This document shows, one piece after another, positions 16,754-24,555 of a DNA stretch of 64,000 nucleotides. Position 1 is the stretch's first letter; each line of letters starts with the position of its first letter. A program made the position numbers and the translations under genes. The notes beneath the pieces are model-generated. The model had not been told where the DNA came from. It made no database searches and was given only the letters and a program-made list of their open reading frames with translations. The stretch is taken from the NCBI RefSeq assembly GCF_002201515.1, contig NZ_CP021421.1:3100001-3164000 (forward strand), given 5' to 3'. Source of the DNA: Muribaculum intestinale. Lineage in GTDB: Bacteria > Bacteroidota > Bacteroidia > Bacteroidales > Muribaculaceae.

Positions 16754-17647
16754 TTAATTTTCCATCTCAGATATGGTGGATTTCTTTGATGTGCGTTGAA
16801 ACGGCAAAGTATAGCTCACAGAGAATGCTCCAGAAAAAAGTGACCCATCTGTTCCAAATCCTGGTATGTACCATGGATCTCCATAAAGATGTGTACCCTG
16901 ATGCAATAATTTGTGTACACGCAATTCCCATCCAAGGGATATATTACGCCATATCTGGACACGTAATCCAAAAAGAAATTCAAAATAGCCCGCTGTGGCA
17001 TGCTGAGAAGGAACGCTCAATGTGGTTGATTCGTCCCAATAGCCGTTTACCGCAGTGACATCCTCAATTCTATAGCTAAACGAAGATATTCCATAACGAA
17101 GGCCAAGATATACTGAATAATCGGGAGTCGAGTTATATAGGAAATTGTAGTTAAGCCCGATTTTAAAGTATGGAGCCATGCCTGATTTATAACGATAACT
17201 CTCGTCCTTCGGCATATAGTCGGCCATACCGAGACCAAATTCCACAATTGGTTTAAACCAATTGTGTATACTGAGTTCGGCCCATACACCCCCTACTCCA
17301 TATTGTTGACCGGCAAGACGTGCAAGAGCATCCCAGGCATTTACTCCGACAGATACGGCTGCAAACCGGGGATAAACCGTAGGAGGAGCTTTCACGGTAA
17401 TGGTGTCGTGATATTCCACTCCGGATATGGTATCGACAAGAACCACACGGCCCTCCATGTCATGCGTTTCAATCACACTGGCCGGTCGTACAGGTGTCTC
17501 ACCCGGTTTTACTTCTTTTACCACAGGAGTCTCAGTCTCCGGGCGTTTATTCTCAGGATTGGCTACAGGCGTGATACGACGTTGTGCCATGGTCGTTACG
17601 GCGAACATGGCACACACAAGTATCAATATGTGGCGTATACTGCTCAT
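16754..17647 (-). CDS. Putative outer-membrane beta-barrel protein (DUF6048-like)
   Basis: 297 residues with a clear Sec signal peptide (about 1-21, ending TMAQ). A Pro/Thr/Val-rich stretch of about 50 residues follows, then a region from about 90 on with alternating aromatic/hydrophobic strands (FAAVSVGVNAWDAL, YFEFLFGLRVQIWRNISLGWELRVHK, ending FSVSYTLPFQ), typical of a small outer-membrane barrel. The arrangement downstream of a small lipoprotein matches the Bacteroidales pair I know as DUF6452/DUF6048; that naming is from memory. Its start overlaps the upstream gene by ATGA. Function is unknown. Confidence 0.72.
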   Translation of the reverse strand: MSSIRHILILVCAMFAVTTMAQRRITPVANPENKRPETETPVVKEVKPGETPVRPASVIETHDMEGRVVLVDTISGVEYHDTITVKAPPTVYPRFAAVSVGVNAWDALARLAGQQYGVGGVWAELSIHNWFKPIVEFGLGMADYMPKDESYRYKSGMAPYFKIGLNYNFLYNSTPDYSVYLGLRYGISSFSYRIEDVTAVNGYWDESTTLSVPSQHATAGYFEFLFGLRVQIWRNISLGWELRVHKLLHQGTHLYGDPWYIPGFGTDGSLFSGAFSVSYTLPFQRTSKKSTISEMEN

Positions 17648-18225
17648 AGCATATTTCTATTTGCTGAATCGACAGAATCGTCCGTGTTTTCGGAGTCATC
17701 GGTATCTTCCTCCGGCGGCTCGGTATATGTTCGGAAGAATATTCTTATTGTCTCTCTGTCGGTGTTGGTAATATTCACATCAAGCAGTGCGATTGAGTCA
17801 ATGAGATGATAAGTAGATGAGAATTCCTTGACCTCATACTTATACATTGCACCGCATTCTTCGGATGCGAAATATGGGAGACGGTTATATCGGAATGTCA
17901 AGGTATCATTGAATGCGGAATCATCAATACCTCTGGAATGATAATGTATATAAAACTGAGTCTCATCATGTTCGGCACGAAATGGCAGATACACCTCCGA
18001 TGCCGACGCATTATTGATAATCAAGGAATCGTCGGGTGCGTCTACGCCCCCCAACGATATCTTGTTTACGGATATCGGAGACAGAGTCGTATACGAATAA
18101 AATCCGGCCAACGGGATGGAACTCTTGTTGTCAGTACATCCGGAAGAGTTACACCCCGATAGCAGAGATATGCCTGAACATGCAGCAAATATTACTATTG
18201 CCTTATATTTCAATAAACACCCCAT
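17644..18225 (-). CDS. Small lipoprotein (DUF6452-like)
   Basis: 193 residues with a lipoprotein signal (hydrophobic segment then LLSGC, Cys about 25), so anchored in a membrane of the envelope. The mature part begins NSSGCTDNKSSIPLAGFYS and is beta-rich, with an acidic C-terminus (EEDTDDSENTDDS). It resembles Bacteroidales DUF6452 proteins, which sit beside the barrel gene as here. The first 16 bp overlap the nitroreductase 3' end and the last 4 the barrel start, so the three are probably co-translated. No enzyme motif is seen. Confidence 0.7.
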   Translation of the reverse strand: MGCLLKYKAIVIFAACSGISLLSGCNSSGCTDNKSSIPLAGFYSYTTLSPISVNKISLGGVDAPDDSLIINNASASEVYLPFRAEHDETQFYIHYHSRGIDDSAFNDTLTFRYNRLPYFASEECGAMYKYEVKEFSSTYHLIDSIALLDVNITNTDRETIRIFFRTYTEPPEEDTDDSENTDDSVDSANRNML

Positions 18226-18734
18226 TTTACTACCTGATCAAAAGGCTTGCGATTTTTCATAGGCAATGAAGCTGTAGGGTCAGGATAACCCAGCGGAATT
18301 ATCGCAATCGGCTCAATCCCTTCAGGCAGTCCAAGATCCGCAGTCAGACGAGCCGCGTCGAAGTTGCAAATCCAACATGTGCCAAGATTCATTGATGTTG
18401 CGGCGAGACACATGTGTTCTACAGCAATGGCTACATCAATATCGGTATGGTCTTTACCATCTGTAGGTCGCTTCCAGGCCTCGTCGTGCCGTCCTAAAGC
18501 TACAATAAACACAGGAACATTCTTTACCCAGTCGCGGCCATAACTTTCTATTACTTTTCCACGCAAAGGGTCTGTGTCAATCACAAGGAATTCCCAAGGC
18601 TGACGATTACATGCGGAAGGTGCGAGACGCGCCGTATCAAGGACAGCGGCAATCAAGTCGCGACCTACCGGTTTGTCAAGATACTGGCGGCAGCTGTAAC
18701 GCTGCTTAACCAGATTATATAATTGAGGATACAT
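18210..18734 (-). CDS. Nitroreductase-family protein
   Basis: 174 residues, short FMN-dependent nitroreductase fold. The N-terminal FMN-phosphate motif is RYSCRQYLDKPV (about 12-23), followed by LAPSACNRQPWEF (46-58), VAIAVEHMCLAATSMNLGTCWICNF in the middle (partly shown here as evidence only), and a C-terminal PLGYPDPTAS. Such proteins reduce nitroaromatics, quinones or other electrophiles with NAD(P)H, or act in flavin metabolism; the substrate is not readable. It follows the GT2 gene at 29 bp and overlaps the lipoprotein gene by 16 bp. Confidence 0.88.
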   Translation of the reverse strand: MYPQLYNLVKQRYSCRQYLDKPVGRDLIAAVLDTARLAPSACNRQPWEFLVIDTDPLRGKVIESYGRDWVKNVPVFIVALGRHDEAWKRPTDGKDHTDIDVAIAVEHMCLAATSMNLGTCWICNFDAARLTADLGLPEGIEPIAIIPLGYPDPTASLPMKNRKPFDQVVKWGVY

Positions 18735-18763
18735 ATTCTAATATTTTATTGGTTATTATTTTT

Positions 18764-19720
18764 TTATCGTACTATTTCTTCCTCTATCTCATAATGATTC
18801 CGTCCGGGAGAATTTCTTACGACAAGCTCACCTATGAATCCTGCGAGGAAAAGCTGAGAACCGAGTATCATTAACGTAAGAGCGAGATAAAAGTATGGCG
18901 AATCAGTTACCAGGCGATAATCAAGTCCATGATGCATATTGTAAAGTTTGGAGAAACCCACAACAGCCACAGCTATAAAGCCGAGCAAAAACATCAGTGA
19001 GCCAAGCAATCCAAAAAAGTGCATCGGCTTAACGCCAAACTTTGATGTAAACCATAATGTGGCAAGGTCAAGATATCCATTTACGAAACGGTCAAGTCCA
19101 AACTTTGAAGAACCATATTTGCGGGCCTGATGATGAACTACCTTTTCTCCGATTTTGCCAAACCCGGCATTCTTCGCAAGATACGGTATATAGCGATGCA
19201 TGTCGCCATATACCTCAATATGCTTAACCACTTTTGAGCGGTATGCTTTGAGCCCGCAGTTGAAATCATGCAGATTGTGAATGCCACTTACCTTGCGTGC
19301 GGTGGCATTGAACAACTTGGTAGGTATTGTCTTTGACAGAGGATCATAGCGTTTCTGCTTCCACCCACTGACAAGGTCATAGCCCTCCTCGGTTATCATA
19401 CGATATAGTTCCGGTATTTCATCCGGGCTGTCCTGAAGATCCGCATCCATAGTAATCACGACATCTCCTTTAGCACGGGCAAATCCGGTATTTAATGCAG
19501 GCGACTTACCATAGTTGCGGCGGAAACATACTCCACGGACTGACGGATTCTTTTGGGAGAGTCCAGTGATTACATCCCATGAATCATCGGTCGACCCATC
19601 GTTAATGAAAAGTATTTCATAGGAGAAACCGTTGTTTTTCATAACTCGGTCAATCCACGCCTCAAGTTCAGGAAGGGATTCGGCTTCGTTATATAGAGGT
19701 ACTACGACAGATATGTCCAT
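18764..19720 (-). CDS. Membrane-anchored GT2 (DPM1/GtrB-like)
   Basis: 318 residues. The cytosolic GT2 domain (1-230) has VVPLYNEAESLPE, FINDGSTDDSWD, and the metal motif in TMDADLQDSPDEIPEL. Two C-terminal membrane helices (about 232-256 and 270-292) place it in the GtrB/ArnC-like group, which attach a sugar to undecaprenyl phosphate. It lies 19 bp after the DUF4199-like gene and 29 bp before the nitroreductase. The DUF4199-GT2 pair recurs in Bacteroidales, suggesting the small membrane protein works with the enzyme. Sugar and final acceptor are unknown. Confidence 0.9.
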   Translation of the reverse strand: MDISVVVPLYNEAESLPELEAWIDRVMKNNGFSYEILFINDGSTDDSWDVITGLSQKNPSVRGVCFRRNYGKSPALNTGFARAKGDVVITMDADLQDSPDEIPELYRMITEEGYDLVSGWKQKRYDPLSKTIPTKLFNATARKVSGIHNLHDFNCGLKAYRSKVVKHIEVYGDMHRYIPYLAKNAGFGKIGEKVVHHQARKYGSSKFGLDRFVNGYLDLATLWFTSKFGVKPMHFFGLLGSLMFLLGFIAVAVVGFSKLYNMHHGLDYRLVTDSPYFYLALTLMILGSQLFLAGFIGELVVRNSPGRNHYEIEEEIVR

Positions 19721-19739
19721 AGACTTTATTATATTAAAT

Positions 19740-20300
19740 TTATTTCTTTTGGTTATGAACTCTTGGAGCCACTTTTGTCAACTGAACCAACCATGATATC
19801 AACATGGATAGAATCGAACCGGAAAATACAATCAGCCACAACATATCGACAGTGAGTTCAATTGGCTTAGGCAAGAGCTTTTGGTCGCGGGCTGCGGTAA
19901 GCATATCAGCGGCATCCTGCGCCTGCTGCATATCCATGGATGAATACATGTCGATAAGAGTGTCAATTCTGCTGTCAAAAAAAGTAGGGTCAATCCAACG
20001 CATATATATCATTGCCACAATCGAGGCAATCAAGCCGCCAAAAAAGAATATCGAGATACCTTCCATCCATAGAGATGAAAAAATGGTAGTGCCGTTGTCA
20101 GACACATAGCTTTTACGCAACATGAAGTATATACATGGAGGCACTCCAATAATCATAAGCAGTCCTATCAAGGCGCAGACAGGACTGCTTACCGAATATG
20201 ACGTAACAAAAAACAGAACCGACAGGTAAATGCCAAACCAGGCACCCCAGTCAGCACCACGCTTATATGGCGAATGTGATTTTAGAGTAGAAGAGTCCAT
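19740..20300 (-). CDS. DUF4199-like membrane protein
   Basis: 186 residues with about four hydrophobic helices (roughly 20-37, 41-60, 78-103 and 150-172) and a short Ser/Lys N-terminus. The pattern fits DUF4199 proteins that accompany a GT2 gene in Bacteroidetes. A flippase or partner role for the neighbouring sugar-phosphate lipid synthase is plausible but unproven. The ATG begins within about 8 bp of a strong -7 element, so the transcript may be leaderless. Confidence 0.75.
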   Translation of the reverse strand: MDSSTLKSHSPYKRGADWGAWFGIYLSVLFFVTSYSVSSPVCALIGLLMIIGVPPCIYFMLRKSYVSDNGTTIFSSLWMEGISIFFFGGLIASIVAMIYMRWIDPTFFDSRIDTLIDMYSSMDMQQAQDAADMLTAARDQKLLPKPIELTVDMLWLIVFSGSILSMLISWLVQLTKVAPRVHNQKK

Positions 20301-20307
20301 ACTGGTA

Positions 20308-20315
20308 CAAAGTTA
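20308..20315 (-). promoter_or_regulatory. -7 promoter element next to the DUF4199-like start codon
   Basis: Minus-strand TAACTTTG matches TAnnTTTG. No good -33 TTTG is seen 19-21 bp upstream. The predicted transcript start falls within a few bases of the ATG at 20300. Confidence 0.45.
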
Positions 20316-20379
20316 CTCAAATTATTAATATAGCACTCACCTTTCGGTTAATTTGCATAAACGACAGATTCGGTCAATC

Positions 20380-21165
20380 CTAAAAAAGCGACTTTATAGC
20401 AGATATATCGGTGTATGCGGTCTGGTCAGGCCGACATGGCACGATTGAGGCATATCCACGGTCAGTCCAATAAAGGTCAGTGTCACGAGCATCCGGTTCT
20501 GCGTTGTGGAAACGACCTGTGAGCCAGTAGTATGGTCGATTATGAGGGTCGGTGTACTCAGCATATTCCTCAGTCCAGTATCCTTCGGCTGCACGTGCAG
20601 TCTTTATTCCGGCGACTTTGTCACATTTTGGAATATTCACATTCAGACATACGCCTTTTGGCAAGCCTTTTTCCATCACACGACTTACAACCTCCTCGAC
20701 GACAGGCGCACATGCTGCAAGTGATGCATTCTCATCATGACTATGGTAGGAGAAGCCAATTGCGTCGGCTCCCAACAAACACCCTTCGAATACAGCACCC
20801 ATAGTGCCGGAATACAATGCGTTTATCGCTGAATTAGAACCGTGATTTATACCAGCCAACAGCATGTCGGGATGCATATCTTTAAGCACTACATGTACGG
20901 CAAGTTTGACACAGTCAACCGGTGTGCCATTGACACTGTACATCTCCGCACCATTATAATCCGGCAGACGAGTGATGCGCAACGGCGAATTTACCGTAAG
21001 AGCCGATGACTGCCCACTACGGGGACCATCGGGTGCTACGGCTATGATTCGTCCTCGTCCTGCAATATAGTCAATCAGTCGGTGTATACCGGGTGCATTG
21101 ATTCCATCGTCATTAGACACCAGAATCACAGGGAGTTTATCTTTGTTCATATCATTCATAATCAA
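20380..21165 (-). CDS. surE: 5'/3'-nucleotidase SurE
   Basis: 261 residues matching SurE, a metal-dependent phosphatase acting on nucleoside monophosphates in the cytosol. Signature: ILVSNDDGINAPGI, with the paired aspartates that bind the metal; then the SGQSSALTVNSPLRI loop, a conserved NGTPVDCVKLAV segment and GINHGSNSAINALYSGTMGA. Length is ordinary. ATG codons at 21165, 21156 and 21147 are possible; the residues before DKLPVILVSND are not conserved, so the true start may be up to 6 codons shorter. It stands alone, 79 bp before the DUF4199-like gene. Confidence 0.93.
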   Translation of the reverse strand: MIMNDMNKDKLPVILVSNDDGINAPGIHRLIDYIAGRGRIIAVAPDGPRSGQSSALTVNSPLRITRLPDYNGAEMYSVNGTPVDCVKLAVHVVLKDMHPDMLLAGINHGSNSAINALYSGTMGAVFEGCLLGADAIGFSYHSHDENASLAACAPVVEEVVSRVMEKGLPKGVCLNVNIPKCDKVAGIKTARAAEGYWTEEYAEYTDPHNRPYYWLTGRFHNAEPDARDTDLYWTDRGYASIVPCRPDQTAYTDISAIKSLF

Positions 21166-21269
21166 ATTATAGCACTACGAATATCTGTAGATGTATTGAT
21201 GACAGCTTAAAGCGCTTCTCAATTTTTCTGCGAATATAGCAATTTTTCTCAAAACAACTTGATAAATAC

Positions 21270-21302
21270 AAAAAAGACAGGCTCGCCCTCACAGGCAAGC
21301 CT
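21270..21302 (-). terminator. Intrinsic terminator, second of a tandem
   Basis: A 9-bp stem with one mismatch (21279-21287 with 21294-21302) is followed on the minus strand by T6 (21275-21270). It backs up the stronger hairpin at 21378-21426. Confidence 0.6.
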
Positions 21303-21377
21303 ATCCTAACCGTAACAACTTTTTTGAATTTGTCTATACTTTAGAATCTGCTTAATAATAAATTACACCTCACAACA

Positions 21378-21426
21378 GTACTGCCGCCAAAGAGAGTATC
21401 TATTCAGAACTCTTTGGCGGCAGTAC
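21378..21426 (-). terminator. Long perfect hairpin after the fimbrillin gene
   Basis: A perfect 17-bp inverted repeat (21378-21394 with 21410-21426, arm starting GTACTGCCGCC), loop of 15 nt, 37 nt past the fimbrillin-like stop. Probably a terminator or 3'-end stabiliser. The T run lies farther on, at the second hairpin. Confidence 0.65.
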
Positions 21427-21463
21427 AAATATATCAATCCGCTATCGGGATTTATCCTTTACA

Positions 21464-22504
21464 TTAATTCTCCAAAGTAAAGTCGTCGACCGTCACATTA
21501 AAATCGATAGGCTGGAGAACCGTAGGATTATCAATCTTTATATTATATATGTATGCATGACCTATCTTCCAGTCCGATACTGCCGAGGAGGTCATCGGGA
21601 ATATCAGACGTCCGGCCGGACTCTCATCGACCAACTGTGAAGGTGGAGTTGATGCAGTCGGCCATATTCTGGCACCGGAGGCAACATCGAAAATCTCACA
21701 GTCTACTTCTATATAGCTCCCGGTGTAGTTTGAACCGTCAAATTCAAGTTTGGTCAGAGGTTGCGGGAGAAAGAAACTCATATTGAGATTGTTCTCTGTG
21801 ATATCAACAGGAGTGGTTGTCAGGTTTACAAAATCTTCCTCACCAATTGCATAAAATATCATGAGTGGAGACCTGAGTTTCAAGTCTTCCCAATGTCCTA
21901 CATTCTGGTGCATTGACTGTGAAGTAGTGGCATCCGGGTAGTAGAATGTACCGGTATGATTAAGACCATGAAGTACAACATGACGCACATTGACTCTGAT
22001 AGCCTCATTCGAACTGCTCAGCATGATGCTGGCCTTGGACAGCGCATGCCGGAAATTAATATTGACGGGAGATGCTTTTGACGTCTCTCCTATATTTACG
22101 GCATATAGCAAATCAGTCTGCCCGTCGCATGTATAATCGGGTATATCTCCGATTGCATCGTCTCCGACATTTGGAGAATTGGTTATATTAGGACTATAAG
22201 CATAGAAATTGACCGGAGTATCAGGCCAATACATAGTAGGAGTATAAGTCCACGATGAACCGTTGCGTCTTACCACAACGCGCTCCATATATGGTTTACC
22301 TGCAGTAAAGGCATATACATAAAATTCTTTTATAGTCGCAGTTGTGGTCGAAGCCGCGCGGGGAGCTTTCGGAACCATGACATTGAATGCAATCGCATTC
22401 TCACGGCTATCATCAGGAACATTTATACCAGACCCGTCATCAGAGCATGATATAAATGCTACCGAAGATACAAAAGCAAGAGCTAAAAGAGACTTTGTTT
22501 TCAT
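21464..22504 (-). CDS. Fimbrillin-family lipoprotein
   Basis: 346 residues with a lipoprotein signal (AFISCSDDG, Cys about 20). The rest fits the Mfa-like/fimbrillin fold of Bacteroidales type V pili: IAFNVMVPKAPRAAS early (a possible Arg-gingipain-like processing site near RAAS), IKEFYVYAF, TYTPTMYWPD, VNFYAYSPN, and late YIYNIKIDNP leading to the C-terminal strand. Such proteins are exported as lipoproteins, cleaved at the surface and polymerised by strand exchange. It follows the DUF5119-like gene by 90 bp, so the two may form one operon; no anchor or usher gene is nearby. Confidence 0.83.
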   Translation of the reverse strand: MKTKSLLALAFVSSVAFISCSDDGSGINVPDDSRENAIAFNVMVPKAPRAASTTTATIKEFYVYAFTAGKPYMERVVVRRNGSSWTYTPTMYWPDTPVNFYAYSPNITNSPNVGDDAIGDIPDYTCDGQTDLLYAVNIGETSKASPVNINFRHALSKASIMLSSSNEAIRVNVRHVVLHGLNHTGTFYYPDATTSQSMHQNVGHWEDLKLRSPLMIFYAIGEEDFVNLTTTPVDITENNLNMSFFLPQPLTKLEFDGSNYTGSYIEVDCEIFDVASGARIWPTASTPPSQLVDESPAGRLIFPMTSSAVSDWKIGHAYIYNIKIDNPTVLQPIDFNVTVDDFTLEN

Positions 22505-22594
22505 AATTCAAACCTTAAAGATTCGTATATTCTCATTATATAGATTATAACACTGCTTCAAACCAATAAGTTTTTAAGACAAGAGAGTATATAT

Positions 22595-23614
22595 TCATGA
22601 TTGTATGTCGATTATTTCAGTAATCCATCCATCTATGCTTACATCAAGTCCACCTTCTCCACCAACAGGGTCTGAAGGCGGAAGCTCAATGCCTCCGACA
22701 ATAAGACTGACATTCATCGGATCCTTTGCATTGCGAGCCTGCTTAGTGACATCAAAATCGTATCGTAATTTCTTTCCGTCAGTAAGCCACACATATAAAG
22801 TCAATATATTGGCAGACTCAGGACTTTTTGGCAGCCCGAAAGTCAAAAAACGGCCTTCAATACAATCATCGCCAGCCGCATCGGCTTTCAATGGCAATGT
22901 AGCGCATCTGGAGCCACACATCAAAGTTGCCGGGCACATCTCTGATGCCATACCGCTTATAGACGCACACAGCCTCTTCACTCCGGAGAGATTGGATACA
23001 TTTTCAATGATAAACCGATAATTTGCCACAGCAGGCCGAGGGTACAATGTAATTCCCCGGATATCCTGTAACACATTATCTTCACCTTCATTGTATGTAA
23101 TCCACTCACCCAACGCATTCAAATCCATCTCCCACACCGAGCCACACCACATCATGTCAGGGCATACTTCAACGGATTCTCCATTATCGGCGACAGCCGG
23201 GCCTATTGGATTATCAAGAGTACCTCCGAGACCATCATAAAGGCCACCTGTGCGGCAGTAGCATGTAAAATAAAAACTGTCTTCGTCCTTAAAAAGGATG
23301 CCGGAGGTATCATCATTCATACATACTACTCTATAATCATCATCGCGAATCTCAATATCTCCGCCATTCCTGCCCGGAATATCGAATCGCCATACATCAT
23401 CGCCTTCTATCGGGAAGAACATATATGCCATTCCCTCAGGCATAGCATCCGGAGCATATTCCCAGTTGACATCAATATGGAAATTTCCATTATACGAAGC
23501 TACGGGACATTCATCATGCTCATATATGAGACTGCATCCTGAAAATAAAAATGCGATAACAACTACAAAAGTCGGAATCGCAATTTGGATATTATATGTT
23601 GCAAGCCTTCCCAA
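22595..23614 (-). CDS. Fimbrillin-associated lipoprotein (DUF5119-like)
   Basis: 339 residues with a hydrophobic signal and a lipobox at SGCS (Cys about 27), followed by a YEHDECP motif often seen in DUF5119 proteins beside fimbrillin genes. The mature part is beta-rich with three cysteine-containing segments and GGIELPPSDP near the end. The start is odd: the only start-like codon before the signal peptide is TTG at 23614, with an in-frame TAA nine bases upstream. Likely role: minor or anchor-type pilin subunit; this is inferred from its pair. Confidence 0.75.
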   Translation of the reverse strand: MGRLATYNIQIAIPTFVVVIAFLFSGCSLIYEHDECPVASYNGNFHIDVNWEYAPDAMPEGMAYMFFPIEGDDVWRFDIPGRNGGDIEIRDDDYRVVCMNDDTSGILFKDEDSFYFTCYCRTGGLYDGLGGTLDNPIGPAVADNGESVEVCPDMMWCGSVWEMDLNALGEWITYNEGEDNVLQDIRGITLYPRPAVANYRFIIENVSNLSGVKRLCASISGMASEMCPATLMCGSRCATLPLKADAAGDDCIEGRFLTFGLPKSPESANILTLYVWLTDGKKLRYDFDVTKQARNAKDPMNVSLIVGGIELPPSDPVGGEGGLDVSIDGWITEIIDIQS

Positions 23615-23647
23615 ATATTTAGTTTAATTTTAAAGGCAACATTTTCC

Positions 23648-24403
23648 TCAACGGCACATGTCAAATCCGCGGCGACGAAGTGCGTCAAGGGTATGATAGT
23701 CCATCGCTTCCTTATAGTAGGATATTATATGGGATACCCAGTCATTATTGCTCTTTGTACCGGCACGAGTCGCATTGTACTCGCGAATCTGCTGATCGTA
23801 TTGCAAAAGTTCGGGCACAAGATTATCCTGACGGTATGTATTGTGATAGACGACAAGATCCGCACTCTGCTTCGGCTTAAGATCCGGCATTTCGCGTGGG
23901 ATACCGATTGCAAGCCCGCATACCACAAATACTTTGGGCGGCAACTTCATAAGGCGAGCGATAGCCTCCGGAGCCGCAGTACGCGCATATCCGATAGGAC
24001 ATGTTCCAAGTCCTTCCGACTCTGCCGCCGTAAGTGCGCTCATCATGGCAAGCGTAGCATCTACAATACCTACTATCACACCGTCTGCCGTGTGAGCGAA
24101 ATCAGGCATGTCAATGCCTTTGGCTTCAGCCACCAGTGATATTTTATTGTAATCGGCACAGAAAAGCAGAAAATGGCGACAGGTCTTTATCTGCTTCTGC
24201 CCCGTAAGCTCGTATAGCTTCTCCTTGGTAGGTTGGTCATCAATATCTATGACTGAGAACTGTTGTCCATTATAGCTTGTGGGTGTATTACGTATCGCAT
24301 CATATATGAATCCCATCATTTCTGACGGTATATCTTCACGTTCATAGCGACGAATGCATCGGCGATCGAGTAAGGTGGTCTTTACGTCTTTCATATCGGG
24401 CAA
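23648..24403 (-). CDS. Nitroreductase-family flavoprotein (NfsA/Frp-like)
   Basis: 251 residues, larger nitroreductase subgroup. FMN phosphate-binding Arg motif LLDRRCIRRYEREDIP near the start; NTPTSYNGQQFSVID; mid-region FAHTADGVIVGIVDATLAMMS; and a C-terminal tail with GTKSNNDWVSHIISYYKEA. These enzymes use NADPH and FMN to reduce nitro compounds or quinones; the physiological substrate is unknown. It lies 33 bp upstream of the pilus lipoprotein gene on the same strand, but no functional link is evident. It is a different subgroup from the 174-residue enzyme at 18210-18734. Confidence 0.87.
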   Translation of the reverse strand: MPDMKDVKTTLLDRRCIRRYEREDIPSEMMGFIYDAIRNTPTSYNGQQFSVIDIDDQPTKEKLYELTGQKQIKTCRHFLLFCADYNKISLVAEAKGIDMPDFAHTADGVIVGIVDATLAMMSALTAAESEGLGTCPIGYARTAAPEAIARLMKLPPKVFVVCGLAIGIPREMPDLKPKQSADLVVYHNTYRQDNLVPELLQYDQQIREYNATRAGTKSNNDWVSHIISYYKEAMDYHTLDALRRRGFDMCR

Positions 24404-24488
24404 AGATGTTATAATATTGGCATTGAATCCTTGATATATTGGTATTAATCGTAAAACAGTTCATCTATACAAAATGTTCTAAACATTC

Positions 24489-24526
24489 AAAAAAAAATAG
24501 CAGCCCCTCAAATTTTGAAGGACTGC
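24489..24526 (-). terminator. Intrinsic terminator after the pectinase gene
   Basis: A 12-bp stem with two mismatches (24500-24511 with 24515-24526) is followed on the minus strand by TATTTTTTTTT (A9 at 24489-24497 on the plus strand). It sits 30 nt past the stop at 24556. Confidence 0.75.
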
Positions 24527-24555
24527 CGCATATTATAATTTAGGTCTTGAGTATC

